This document shows positions 1-8,118 of a stretch of 64,000 bases of DNA, one piece after another (position 1 is the first letter of the stretch; every line of letters starts with the position of its first letter). Origin of the DNA: Lachnospiraceae bacterium (GTDB lineage Bacteria; Bacillota; Clostridia; Lachnospirales; Lachnospiraceae); assembly GCA_017614155.1 (NCBI GenBank), contig JAGACK010000014.1, positions 1 to 64,000 of the forward strand, given 5' to 3'. The notes beneath the pieces were generated by a model. It made no database searches. It was not told where the DNA came from and saw only the letters and a program-made list of their open reading frames with translations. The translations under genes were made by a program, and so were the position numbers.

Positions 1-67
1 CTTTATCAGCAGGAGATCCGGTCTCATTAGTAAAAACAAAATCTTAGAAAGGAGTCGAACGGTTGCA

Positions 68-139
68 TTGGCTGATTTTATCCGTCTGAGATTGGCTGAT
101 TCTATGCGACTCTGGGTGGTCGATTTCGCCCGACTCTAA
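68..139. repeat. three degenerate 24-bp tandem units
   Basis: Three consecutive 24-bp units (68-91, 92-115, 116-139) start TTGGCTGATT, TTGGCTGATT and GTGGTCGATT and share CGACTC-like ends in units 2 and 3. The unit is a multiple of three and one frame reads through all three until TAA at 137-139, giving a degenerate eight-residue peptide repeat. The units stop just before the ORF6N start codon. Similarity of units 1 and 2 is clear; unit 3 is weaker and could be chance. Confidence 0.4.
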
Positions 140-141
140 CA

Positions 142-993
142 ATGTTTGAACTTACGGAAGAAGAGACAGAGGATTTGCGGACGAAATTTCCGACCGCAAA
201 TATAAGTACAATGAGCAGATACAATCCCCATGTATTTACAGAGCAGGGTTTATATATGCTTATGACGGTTTTAAAAGGTGAACTTGCAACTAAGCAAAGT
301 AAGGCACTTGTGCGTACTTTCAAGATAATGAAGGATTGTATTATTGAAAACAAAGGTCTGATAGGTCAGCGTGAGGTAATGCAGTTATCCATGCAAACGG
401 CTGATAACACGATTGGAATTCATAAGCTTCGCATGGATCTCGGGTCTGTTGAAAAACAGATGTCGGATGTCATGGAGCAGCTGGGGGATGTGGTCACCAA
501 ATCAGAACTTGCTGAAATGATGAATGGCTTTGTGAGTGACGAGGATAACGGCTGGCTCATGTATAATACCAAGTATTGCAGCGCTGATGTTGCCTATTCT
601 TCCATATACAGTCAGGCGAAGAAGTCGGTCTATCTGATAGACAACTATATCGGACTCAGGACACTTGTGTTGCTTAAGAATGCTCCTGATGGCGTTGATA
701 TCAAGATATTCAGCGATAATATCGGAAGCGGAAAGCTCCATAATGTCGAATATACCGATTTCTGCAGGGAATACCCTAATATCAAGCTTACCATGCAGCA
801 TACCGGCGGTGTGTATCATGACAGATTCATTGTGCTGGATTACGGAACCAAGGATGAGCGTGTATTCCTGTGTGGTGCTTCATCAAGAGACGCAGGAGCA
901 CGGATCACCAGTATAGTGGAAGATTTTGGAATTGACAAATATAATCCATTGGTCAAGAGATTATTGAAAAACGGGACCTTGCAGCTTCCTTAG
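142..993 (+). CDS. ORF6N-domain protein with PLD-like C-terminal domain, 5' truncated
   Basis: 283 aa. The first ~70 residues match the second half of an ORF6N DNA-binding domain (FELTEEE and YNPHVFTEQGLYML, a phage and mobile-element antirepressor-type fold). Intact ORF6N domains have ~40 more residues before FELTEEE, and no Shine-Dalgarno precedes ATG 142, so the gene seems to have lost its 5' end. The central part (about 75-130) is helical. The C-terminal half has HDRFIVLD and GASSRDAG motifs like the phospholipase-D-like tail seen on some Lachnospiraceae ORF6N proteins. It sits directly before a serine recombinase, consistent with a prophage or integrative-element remnant. Function is likely DNA binding or regulation if still expressed. 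Confidence 0.75.
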   Translation: MFELTEEETEDLRTKFPTANISTMSRYNPHVFTEQGLYMLMTVLKGELATKQSKALVRTFKIMKDCIIENKGLIGQREVMQLSMQTADNTIGIHKLRMDLGSVEKQMSDVMEQLGDVVTKSELAEMMNGFVSDEDNGWLMYNTKYCSADVAYSSIYSQAKKSVYLIDNYIGLRTLVLLKNAPDGVDIKIFSDNIGSGKLHNVEYTDFCREYPNIKLTMQHTGGVYHDRFIVLDYGTKDERVFLCGASSRDAGARITSIVEDFGIDKYNPLVKRLLKNGTLQLP

Positions 994-1005
994 GAGGATA
1001 TGACA

Positions 1006-2697
1006 GTGAAGAAACAAAAGAAATGCTATATCTACACCCGCGTATCCACTGCGATACAGGTGGACGGGTACAGCCTGGATGCCCAGAAAGATAAGCTACG
1101 CAAATATGCTGAGTATCAGGATATGATAATAGCGGAAGAGTTCTCGGACGAAGGTCATTCCGGTAAGAATATTAAAGGAAGACCGGAGTTTGTCCGTATG
1201 ATGGAGAAGGTCGAGAGCGGAGAGGACGATGTGGAGTATGTCCTTGTATTCAAATTATCACGATTTGGACGAAACGCCGCGGATGTTCTTAATTCCCTTC
1301 AGATCATGCAGGACTATGGTGTGAACCTGATCTGCGTGGAGGACGGGATCGACTCTTCCAAGGATGCCGGCAAGCTTATGATATCCGTCCTGTTGGCCGT
1401 CGCGGAGATCGAGCGTGAGAATATACGCACGCAGACTATGGCAGGCAGGGAACAGAAGGCAAAGGAAGGCAAGTGGAACGGCGGCTTTGCTCCTTACGGC
1501 TATAAGCTTGAAAACGGGCAGCTCCTGATCGCCGATGATGAGGTAGAGGTTATCCGCATCATATTTGACCGCTACATCCATACGAATTCCGGTATAAGAG
1601 GCGTGGCAACATATCTTAATGATAATGGCTATACGAAAAAACTTCGACAGAATAATACAATACCGGGATTTTCATCGGGCTTTATAAAGAGTGTCCTGGA
1701 TAATCCTGTATATATGGGAAAGATCGCATATGGCAGGCGTCGCACGGAGAAGAAGATCGGAACCCGTAATGAGATGCATATCGTAGAGCAGGACGAGTAC
1801 CCGATATATGACGGATGTCATGAGGCGATCATTTCGGAGGCTGACTGGCAGCTTGCACATGAAAAGCGTACTGCAAACGGATTTTTGCGGGAGAAGGTTC
1901 ATGACATGGATCATGCGCATATCCTTTCCGGTCTGCTGAAATGCCCGTGCTGCGGCAAGAGCCTGTATGGAAATATCGCTAAGGCCCATAGCAAGGATAA
2001 ATACACCCGCTACTACTATTATTGCAAGAATACACTCGGACAGACCGGTCATAAATGCACATTCCGCCTAAATATCGAACAGACGGAAATGAACCGTATG
2101 GTGGCGGCCATCATTTCCGCCATGGTAAAGGATGACCGTTTTAAGAGTGCCATCAAAAAGAAGATCGGAACGGCTGTGGATACATCGGAGATGGAAGAGA
2201 GGATAAAGGCTCTCCGTGGACAGCTTAAGCAGGTTTCCGGCACCAAGACCAGATTGGAACATCAGATGGATAACCTTGATGTGTCCGATCCACATTATGA
2301 CAAAAAGGTGTCCGACCTTCAAAGGCGTTATGATGAGCAATATGATAAGGCTGAAGCTATCGAGACGCAGATAGATGAGATCAACACGCAGATGCTGAGC
2401 ATCCGACAGGAGAAGATATCCGCAGATAATGTATATCAGCTTCTTTTGTCATTTGATAAACTGTATAATACATTTACCGAAGTGGAGCAGAGAGACTTCG
2501 TGAGATCGTTTATCGAGCGTATTGATATATACCCCGAAAAGCCAGAAAACGGCTGCTGGATCAGGAATATCGTATTCAATTTTCCTATGCCGGTAAAGGG
2601 AAAAGAAATTACTGCCCTACCCTTGGAATCCGAAGCAACAGTCGAGACTGTTGTCTTGTTAGGTAGGCAATATGGTCGAGATGTCAAATGCGAGTAG
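1006..2697 (+). CDS. large serine recombinase (site-specific integrase)
   Basis: 563 aa. Serine recombinases cut and rejoin DNA through a covalent phosphoserine and integrate or excise phages and integrative elements. The N-terminal resolvase domain has the catalytic motif YTRVST (Ser14) and the RFGRNAADVL helix. A recombinase domain follows (about 150-270), then a zinc ribbon (KCPCCGK near 310 with a second cysteine pair ending HKC), then a coiled coil (about 395-470). Start choice: AGGAGG at 992-997 is only 2 nt from ATG 1000 but 8 nt from in-frame GTG 1006, so GTG is preferred. The upstream ORF6N stop is at 991-993, so the two genes are probably co-transcribed. Length and domains look complete. 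No att site could be assigned. Confidence 0.93.
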   Translation: MKKQKKCYIYTRVSTAIQVDGYSLDAQKDKLRKYAEYQDMIIAEEFSDEGHSGKNIKGRPEFVRMMEKVESGEDDVEYVLVFKLSRFGRNAADVLNSLQIMQDYGVNLICVEDGIDSSKDAGKLMISVLLAVAEIERENIRTQTMAGREQKAKEGKWNGGFAPYGYKLENGQLLIADDEVEVIRIIFDRYIHTNSGIRGVATYLNDNGYTKKLRQNNTIPGFSSGFIKSVLDNPVYMGKIAYGRRRTEKKIGTRNEMHIVEQDEYPIYDGCHEAIISEADWQLAHEKRTANGFLREKVHDMDHAHILSGLLKCPCCGKSLYGNIAKAHSKDKYTRYYYYCKNTLGQTGHKCTFRLNIEQTEMNRMVAAIISAMVKDDRFKSAIKKKIGTAVDTSEMEERIKALRGQLKQVSGTKTRLEHQMDNLDVSDPHYDKKVSDLQRRYDEQYDKAEAIETQIDEINTQMLSIRQEKISADNVYQLLLSFDKLYNTFTEVEQRDFVRSFIERIDIYPEKPENGCWIRNIVFNFPMPVKGKEITALPLESEATVETVVLLGRQYGRDVKCE

Positions 2698-2856
2698 AAA
2701 GATATAGTGTTTTTCATGCTTCCATGCAGGTATGACATTCAAATGATGGTAAGTTGTATTTGTATGATGTTATGGACATAAAAAAAGATACGAGCACGTC
2801 GTTTGGATTATGAGGACGGAGCTTATGGAGATTGAATATGGAAGGCGGTGAAATGA

Positions 2857-3336
2857 ATGGATAAGGAAAGCATTGTATACGATACTGCTAATATAAGCGA
2901 TATTCCGGAACTGGTCAGACTTAGAATCTTGTACATGATAGACGATTTTGGTTCTGTCACTGACAAGGAAAAAGAAGGTATGGAGGCTCAGCTTCCGGGC
3001 TATTTTGAAAGAGAACTCGGAAATAAACTAATCGCATTTGTAGCAAGAGCGGAGGGCAGGCTCGTTGCCGCAGCATATCTTTTGATTGTTGAGAAACCTG
3101 CAAACCCGTTTTTTCTGAACGGTTTGGATTCAGAGGTTCTCAGCGTATACACGGAAGAAAAATATCGCGGCATGGGAATCTGTACGAAACTTATGACCAA
3201 TATGATTGAATATGCTAAGGCGAATCATCTAAGTCGAATAGATTTGATCGCAACAGACGAAGTATATCCTTTATACAAAAAATTAGGTTTTGAAGATAAG
3301 GTTCAGAAATATAAGGATATGAGATTAAAACTATGA
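2857..3336 (+). CDS. GNAT family N-acetyltransferase
   Basis: 159 aa, the usual length for a single GNAT domain, which transfers an acetyl group from acetyl-CoA to an amine. The acetyl-CoA loop is visible as VYTEEKYRGMGICTKL (about 96-111), the R/Q-x-x-G-x-G/A motif, followed by the helix LMTNMIEYAK and the C-terminal YKKLGFED motif. A purine-rich site GGCGGTGA precedes ATG 2857. Substrate cannot be told. It begins a run of small accessory-type genes downstream of the recombinase, so it may be cargo of the mobile element. Confidence 0.85.
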   Translation: MDKESIVYDTANISDIPELVRLRILYMIDDFGSVTDKEKEGMEAQLPGYFERELGNKLIAFVARAEGRLVAAAYLLIVEKPANPFFLNGLDSEVLSVYTEEKYRGMGICTKLMTNMIEYAKANHLSRIDLIATDEVYPLYKKLGFEDKVQKYKDMRLKL

Positions 3337-3345
3337 TATCCACGC

Positions 3346-3612
3346 ATGACTATAGAGGATGAATACAAGCTGATCAAGTCTTCAGAGAGTTTCATCCCTG
3401 ATCTTGAGAAAGAAACAATTATCACAAAGAAAGTGGCAGATTATTGTGAATATGCACGGGCAGACCTTGATGTCGGACTGATAGCAAATCTTACGAAACT
3501 ACTTGCAATAACGGCAGAGTCCAGAACTCAGCTTCATGAGGCGGCATATCAGGAGACATTGAATGTGATCGTTGAAAAGATTCTTGATCTGATATTTGAG
3601 GAAGGTGAATGA
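3346..3612 (+). CDS. small hypothetical protein
   Basis: 88 aa, acidic, predicted mostly helical, with no signal peptide or membrane segment. No family recognised. It begins 9 bp after the acetyltransferase stop without a strong ribosome site, so it may be translated by coupling. Its TGA (3610-3612) lies next to the ATG of a 39-codon membrane ORF at 3614, suggesting a compact operon with the acetyltransferase. Confidence 0.55.
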   Translation: MTIEDEYKLIKSSESFIPDLEKETIITKKVADYCEYARADLDVGLIANLTKLLAITAESRTQLHEAAYQETLNVIVEKILDLIFEEGE

Positions 3613-3613
3613 G

Positions 3614-3733
3614 ATGAAAAGCAATAAGAGTAAACTGATTTTTAACATCGGAGCCATAGGAATGCTTGGGTTGTTTATAGTGTTTGTAGTTTTGTGCTAT
3701 ACTACAGAAGATTTGAAAGGGGGGTTAATATGA
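3614..3733 (+). CDS. 39-aa single-pass membrane peptide
   Basis: Short ORF with a basic N-terminus (MKSNKSK), one hydrophobic stretch (about 8-30, LIFNIGAIGMLGLFIVFVVL) and a short polar tail. GAAGGTG (3601-3607) precedes ATG 3614. Its TGA (3731-3733) overlaps the ATG of the methyltransferase (3730-3732) in an ATGA arrangement, which favours real translation. No function can be assigned. Confidence 0.5.
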   Translation: MKSNKSKLIFNIGAIGMLGLFIVFVVLCYTTEDLKGGLI

Positions 3734-4521
3734 TAATACAGAACATTGATAAAGGAAGAGCTTTTGACTGGGGGAAGACATCGGAAGATTATGCTAAGTA
3801 TAGGGACATCTATCCGCAGGAGTTTTATGACTACATTCTGCAACTGGGACTGTGCAAGGATGGACAGTCGGTCCTTGATATAGGAACCGGTACCGGTGTC
3901 CTTCCGAGAAATATGTATAAGTATGGCGCCAAATGGACTGGAACTGATATTGCTGAAAACCAGATCCTGCAGGCAAAAGAGTTGTCAAAGGAAGCTGGGA
4001 TGGAGATAGATTTCTTTACATCAAAAGCGGAAGAGGTCTCGTTTCCGGATAATACATTCGATGTGATCACGGCATGCCAGTGCATTTGGTACTTTGACCA
4101 TGATGTTACATCACTAAGCTTTGCCGGGATGCTGAAACCCGGTGGGAAGTTCCTGATCCTTTATATGGGATGGCTTCCATACGAAGATCATATAGCGGGT
4201 AAAAGTGAGGAAATCATTTTAAAGCACAATCCAAACTGGACTGCTCATGGCGACACTGTTCATCCGGTCCTGGTACCTGAGCAATACCTGAGATATTTTG
4301 AATTATTATCTCAGGAACAGTTCAGAGTTGACATTCCGTTTACCCGGGAGGGTTGGCATGGAAGAATGAGGGCATGCAGAGGCGTGGGTGCGTCGATGGC
4401 GCCTGAGCAGCTGGCTGCATGGAATAAAGAACACATGGAGATGCTGGAAAAAGAAGCATCTGAGAGGTTTATGGTAAAACACTATATATCAATCGCTGAA
4501 TTGCAGGTGAAAAAGGGATAA
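3730..4521 (+). CDS. class I SAM-dependent methyltransferase
   Basis: 263 aa Rossmann-fold methyltransferase. Motif I is VLDIGTGTGVLPRNM, followed by the acidic residue in WTGTDIAE (SAM ribose contact) and the motif around FDVITACQCIWYF and LKPGGKFLI. This is the UbiE/Methyltransf_11 type acting on small molecules, with substrate unknown. ATG 3730 is chosen because GAAAGGGGGG lies at 3715-3724. An ATG exists 36 nt upstream but has no site. It overlaps the preceding small ORF by 4 nt and the next acetyltransferase by 1 nt (TAATG), so translation is coupled. Confidence 0.88.
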   Translation: MIIQNIDKGRAFDWGKTSEDYAKYRDIYPQEFYDYILQLGLCKDGQSVLDIGTGTGVLPRNMYKYGAKWTGTDIAENQILQAKELSKEAGMEIDFFTSKAEEVSFPDNTFDVITACQCIWYFDHDVTSLSFAGMLKPGGKFLILYMGWLPYEDHIAGKSEEIILKHNPNWTAHGDTVHPVLVPEQYLRYFELLSQEQFRVDIPFTREGWHGRMRACRGVGASMAPEQLAAWNKEHMEMLEKEASERFMVKHYISIAELQVKKG

Positions 4522-5282
4522 TGATAAAACTTACAGATTACGGAAAGATCGATCATTTGCTTGACCGGATCAAAATAGAGAAAGTTTACCCGCTGTCTGT
4601 TTTGGAGGGGATACAAAAGGGAGAGATATTCGTCGATAATGACGAAACTCCTGCTGCTGCGTTGATATGGCATTATTGCGGGTTTGCAAATATCCTGGGT
4701 GCTTATGACGAAAGTTTTATTGAAAAAACCATGAAAATGATGCAGGATCCGCCGGAGGGGCATTCGGGACGTATGGCGCTGCAAGCCGAAAACGATCGTC
4801 GGTTAGAAGACATGATTCTGAAAACACCGATTGCTGCCGGATACGAACGGTATATTTTTGAGTTTGCAGGAGAAAAATTCAGCATACCACAGACGCAGGA
4901 AACAGAGTTAAAAGAAATAACAGCCGAAAATTATGGATTGATGAAGGGAAAGATCATACCGGCTTTTTCATGGCCCGATAAAGAAGAGTTCCTGAAAAAC
5001 GGTTTCGGATATTGCCTGATCAAAGACGGACATATGCTGGCCTGTGCATTTGCATCGGGAATTTCAAAAGATTATGTGGATATCGGAGTTGAAACAGCAG
5101 AGGAATGCCGTGGAAAAGGATATGGGAAGATTGTTTCAGCAAAAATGGCAAAAGAAATCCTGCGAAGAGGACAGACTCCGGTATGGGATTGCGATACGAG
5201 AAATGAGGCTTCCATGAGACTGGCCTGTTCCATTGGATTTAAAATCGTTGGAACACATCCGTGGTATACATCCAAGTTCTGA
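4521..5282 (+). CDS. GNAT acetyltransferase (GNAT_acetyltran-type)
   Basis: 253 aa. The N-terminal ~130 residues (TDYGKIDHLLDRIKIEK onwards) are the extended arm of the GNAT_acetyltran family found in Firmicutes. The C-terminal GNAT core has VGVETAEECRGKGYGKIVSAKMA-like acetyl-CoA binding (residues about 190-212; key motif RGKGYG) and WDCDTRNEASMRLACSIGF near the end. The start overlaps the methyltransferase stop (TAATG). Likely a small-molecule or drug acetyltransferase; substrate unknown. Confidence 0.85.
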   Translation: MIKLTDYGKIDHLLDRIKIEKVYPLSVLEGIQKGEIFVDNDETPAAALIWHYCGFANILGAYDESFIEKTMKMMQDPPEGHSGRMALQAENDRRLEDMILKTPIAAGYERYIFEFAGEKFSIPQTQETELKEITAENYGLMKGKIIPAFSWPDKEEFLKNGFGYCLIKDGHMLACAFASGISKDYVDIGVETAEECRGKGYGKIVSAKMAKEILRRGQTPVWDCDTRNEASMRLACSIGFKIVGTHPWYTSKF

Positions 5283-5335
5283 AGGGAGAGGAATAACAAA
5301 GTGAGCTGTCCGGTAAAGGAGGTAATTCGTAGATC

Positions 5336-6076
5336 ATGAAGTGTACCAGCTGCGGTGCAGATATAGGTCTGACAGATGAAAAATGCCCTTATTGCGGCAG
5401 GGTTGTTACGGAAACAAAGGGGTATCAGACAGATCTGAAGGATTACAAAGAAAAGAATAAAAAAACAAAACGCAGACTGACTGATACCCTTTCGGGAAAT
5501 ATCCCGATAGTCATCAGCGCTGTGGTTATGGTGGCGCTTCTGGCTGCCACCGGTGTTGCCGGTTATGTGAAGCAAAATGCCTATCGTTTCCGTTCTGATG
5601 CCATGAGGAAAGAGTCGGTAAAAAAATACGATGAGTATTCGGCGCAGATCAAAGAATATCTGGAAGCCGGTGACTATACAGGCTTTGCGGCATTTATGGA
5701 GTATCATAATATCGCGGAATGGGAAGCGCCCTATGATGATCTGAATCTGCTGTGGGAGATAGCTTCCGACTACAACCGCCTTGTTTCGGAAGTTGAGTCA
5801 TCGGTTTTGTTCGGACCGGAAGCCGACAGGTACCGGCCCGAGGAAGATGTCAGCGATTGCCGCAGAGCTATCAGGGAGTTCTATGATGAGTATGCAGATG
5901 ACCGGTCAAAGATAGAAACCGATCCGTACGGGCCGTATATCAATGACATGAAGAAGAAAGCGGATATCGTTCTTCGGGTTTATCTCGGGCTGGATGAGGC
6001 CGCTCTGGAAAGCTATCTGGCATCCTCCGATATCGAGCAGGAGTCATATCTGGAAGGGGTGATCATAGATGAATAA
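5336..6076 (+). CDS. zinc-ribbon membrane protein A
   Basis: 246 aa. Residues 3-20 form a two-knuckle zinc ribbon (CTSCG and CPYCG). After a basic linker there is one membrane segment (about 56-78, PIVISAVVMVALLAATGVAG), then a ~165-residue helical, acidic domain. With the N-terminal ribbon in the cytoplasm, the large domain would be extracellular. An AAGGAGG site lies ~15 nt upstream. The layout and the segment YSAQIKEYLEAGDYTGFAAFM match protein D of the same cluster (YAEEADGFLERGEYVEYVSFL), so A and D look like paralogues. It overlaps the next gene by 8 nt. Function unknown. Confidence 0.8.
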   Translation: MKCTSCGADIGLTDEKCPYCGRVVTETKGYQTDLKDYKEKNKKTKRRLTDTLSGNIPIVISAVVMVALLAATGVAGYVKQNAYRFRSDAMRKESVKKYDEYSAQIKEYLEAGDYTGFAAFMEYHNIAEWEAPYDDLNLLWEIASDYNRLVSEVESSVLFGPEADRYRPEEDVSDCRRAIREFYDEYADDRSKIETDPYGPYINDMKKKADIVLRVYLGLDEAALESYLASSDIEQESYLEGVIIDE

Positions 6077-6494
6077 GAAGATCGTTCTTATTATTTCCAT
6101 CGTCGTAAATGTCATCCTGGCACTTATTTTTGTTGTGACTGCAGTGGCAGCGGTCGGCGAGCTTGAGTTCAATTATGTGGAGGATGATACCATAACGCCG
6201 GACACCATCCGGTCAAACCTGCAAAGGGAAAACTATGGTGTTGCAGCCTCGCTTTCCCATCCGGTCAGGGGAGGAGCTTCGATCGCGGATGAATACATGG
6301 ATTATTTCATGCTCGGAGAATATGCGGATCTGCTTTTTCTGAAAGAGATCTTTGAGGAGGCCGGGAATACACAGACGGTTGGAAACTTCGAAAAAAGGCT
6401 GGATGAGATAAAAAACATGAAGCCGGAATACAGCAGTATATTTGACAAGATAGGATGGAGTGAGAAAAATGCGCTCCAAAAGGTGAAGAAATGA
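6069..6494 (+). CDS. membrane-anchored partner protein B
   Basis: 141 aa with an N-terminal signal-anchor (about 5-28, VLIISIVVNVILALIFVVTAVAAVG) and a helical acidic domain outside. No known family recognised. It resembles protein E at the cluster's end in size, anchor position and the sequence EYADLLFLKEIFEEAGNTQTVGNFEKR versus EYAHTSFMSRVYEEKGDPQRADSYREK (key shared features: EYA, E-E-x-G, R/K). It overlaps A by 8 nt and the next gene by ATGA, so translation is tightly coupled. Confidence 0.75.
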   Translation: MNKKIVLIISIVVNVILALIFVVTAVAAVGELEFNYVEDDTITPDTIRSNLQRENYGVAASLSHPVRGGASIADEYMDYFMLGEYADLLFLKEIFEEAGNTQTVGNFEKRLDEIKNMKPEYSSIFDKIGWSEKNALQKVKK

Positions 6495-6844
6495 TGAAGG
6501 AGATCGTATGCGGGAACTGCGGGGCAGAGTATGATGTTTCGCTTGTACGATGCCCTTATTGCGGGGCGGCATATGCGCCCGCAGAGGAAGAAGAGTATAT
6601 GGGCAGGCTGGAGGAGGTCCGGGAAGACCTTCACCGGGAAACGGAGAAAGGCGATATTCGGATCAAAAGGGGAATGAGCTCCGCTTTGCGCGTCATACTC
6701 CTGGCAGTCATCGTGATACTGGTGCTGGCTTTTTTTGTCCTGTGGCTTTCCGGCAGGCAGGAGAAAAGCCGTACCGACCGTCATAAAGAGGAATTTTTGC
6801 AGGATCAGGGGATAACAGAACAGCAGGAGGATATGGGGCGATGA
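6491..6844 (+). CDS. short zinc-ribbon membrane protein C
   Basis: 117 aa. The N-terminal ribbon (CGNCG and CPYCG) is followed by a charged helix, one membrane span (about 65-85, VILLAVIVILVLAFFVLWLSG) and a short basic/acidic tail. It has the ribbon and anchor of A and D but lacks their large outer domain. ATGA overlaps exist at both ends with B and D. Function unknown. Confidence 0.75.
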   Translation: MMKEIVCGNCGAEYDVSLVRCPYCGAAYAPAEEEEYMGRLEEVREDLHRETEKGDIRIKRGMSSALRVILLAVIVILVLAFFVLWLSGRQEKSRTDRHKEEFLQDQGITEQQEDMGR

Positions 6845-7593
6845 TATGTGAAAACTGCAGGCGCGAGATCGGACCCGAGGAGCCCAAATGTCCGTACTGC
6901 GGGGCGGAGAATCCATTTGCGCTGCAGCATGAGCAGAACATGCGCCGGTTTGATAAAAGATACGAGGATACGCAGAAAGAAGTTTCCGGCTTTGGCCGCG
7001 CAGTTGAGGGGCTGGGCAAAAAAGCGGCCATCCTTGTAGTGCTTCTGATAGGGACTGTCGTCATGTTCGTGATGGCTTCAATAAACTATGCCGATCCCGA
7101 CGAGGAAAAAGCTGTGAGGCGTGATGCTGTGAAAAATGCGGCTGTATATGCAGAGGAGGCGGACGGTTTTCTTGAGCGGGGAGAGTATGTTGAGTATGTG
7201 AGCTTCCTGTATGCCCATGAGCTTATGAATCTTCCGCCGGAAGAGTTTGACCGGTTCCGCTGTGTTCAGAATGTCGCAAGAGATTACTATGAGTGCATAG
7301 GACTGATGGAAGAGATGATACTCAGGTCGGATGATCCCGAATACTTTGACAGTCTGGATACGGATATCCGGAATTTCTGTATGTATGCGGAAGATTATTG
7401 TGAAGTCCTGGAGGCTCAGAAAAACTCGGAAAAGAATGAGGCATATCTGGCATATATCCTGGATATGGACACAGAACTTCACGCTGCGATGCGTACTTAT
7501 TTTGTCATGGATGAGGAAGAGGTACGGGAGTTCCTGGATATGAGCCGTGCACAGAAAGCAGTGAAGCTCCGGGAGGTGTTGAGGCATGAATAA
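6841..7593 (+). CDS. zinc-ribbon membrane protein D
   Basis: 250 aa with the same plan as A: zinc ribbon (CENCR and CPYCG), linker, membrane span (about 60-80, AAILVVLLIGTVVMFVMAS) and a ~165-residue acidic helical domain. The match to A is visible by eye in the outer domain and in the total length (246 versus 250). It overlaps C by 4 nt and E by 8 nt, repeating the A-B overlap exactly, which suggests that D-E arose by duplication of A-B. Confidence 0.78.
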   Translation: MICENCRREIGPEEPKCPYCGAENPFALQHEQNMRRFDKRYEDTQKEVSGFGRAVEGLGKKAAILVVLLIGTVVMFVMASINYADPDEEKAVRRDAVKNAAVYAEEADGFLERGEYVEYVSFLYAHELMNLPPEEFDRFRCVQNVARDYYECIGLMEEMILRSDDPEYFDSLDTDIRNFCMYAEDYCEVLEAQKNSEKNEAYLAYILDMDTELHAAMRTYFVMDEEEVREFLDMSRAQKAVKLREVLRHE

Positions 7594-8005
7594 AATACTG
7601 AGAGTGACTCTGAACATATTGATAATAATAACATCGATCGCGTTTGCTGCCGGTCTGCTGGATCTGCTCTTTTCAATCCAATATGCGAACCGTGAGATTG
7701 AAGATCCTGCAAAGTCTTATGCCGGTGTATTTGAATACGAAATAAAGCACAGGGCTTACGGCGAGATCATGGGCAGTTATTATTCGAAAAGAATGGACAG
7801 TTTTGATCCGCCTGCCGGATATGAAGATCTTTACCACATAGGAGAGTATGCGCATACCTCCTTTATGAGCAGGGTTTATGAAGAAAAGGGAGATCCGCAA
7901 AGGGCGGATTCATACAGGGAGAAGAAAGAAAGACTGAAGAAAGAGCTTGGCAGCTATGAGTACACAGCTGATGAGATAGATGGCTTTTTGTGCCACGAAA
8001 AATAA
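7586..8005 (+). CDS. membrane-anchored partner protein E
   Basis: 139 aa, N-terminal membrane anchor (about 8-30) and an acidic helical outer domain. It is the probable paralogue of B. Last gene of the five-gene overlapping cluster; the next gene starts 113 bp downstream after a short AT-rich gap. No enzymatic motif is visible. A structural or regulatory role at the membrane together with D is inferred only from gene order. Confidence 0.72.
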   Translation: MNKILRVTLNILIIITSIAFAAGLLDLLFSIQYANREIEDPAKSYAGVFEYEIKHRAYGEIMGSYYSKRMDSFDPPAGYEDLYHIGEYAHTSFMSRVYEEKGDPQRADSYREKKERLKKELGSYEYTADEIDGFLCHEK

Positions 8006-8021
8006 CAAAAACCGTATAAAA

Positions 8022-8036
8022 ATGTAAACTTTACAT
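8022..8036. promoter_or_regulatory. 15-bp perfect palindrome upstream of acyltransferase
   Basis: ATGTAAACTTTACAT reads the same on both strands around a central C and follows a TATAAA box (8015-8020). It lies ~85 bp upstream of the acyltransferase start. It could be an operator for a dimeric repressor; no matching regulator was identified. Confidence 0.3.
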
Positions 8037-8118
8037 GGTGGATCGGACTTCTGAAGAGAAATATACTGATGTTAATAAAAGTTGCAAAAGTGGTATTATG
8101 CAGAAAGGTGGAATAATT

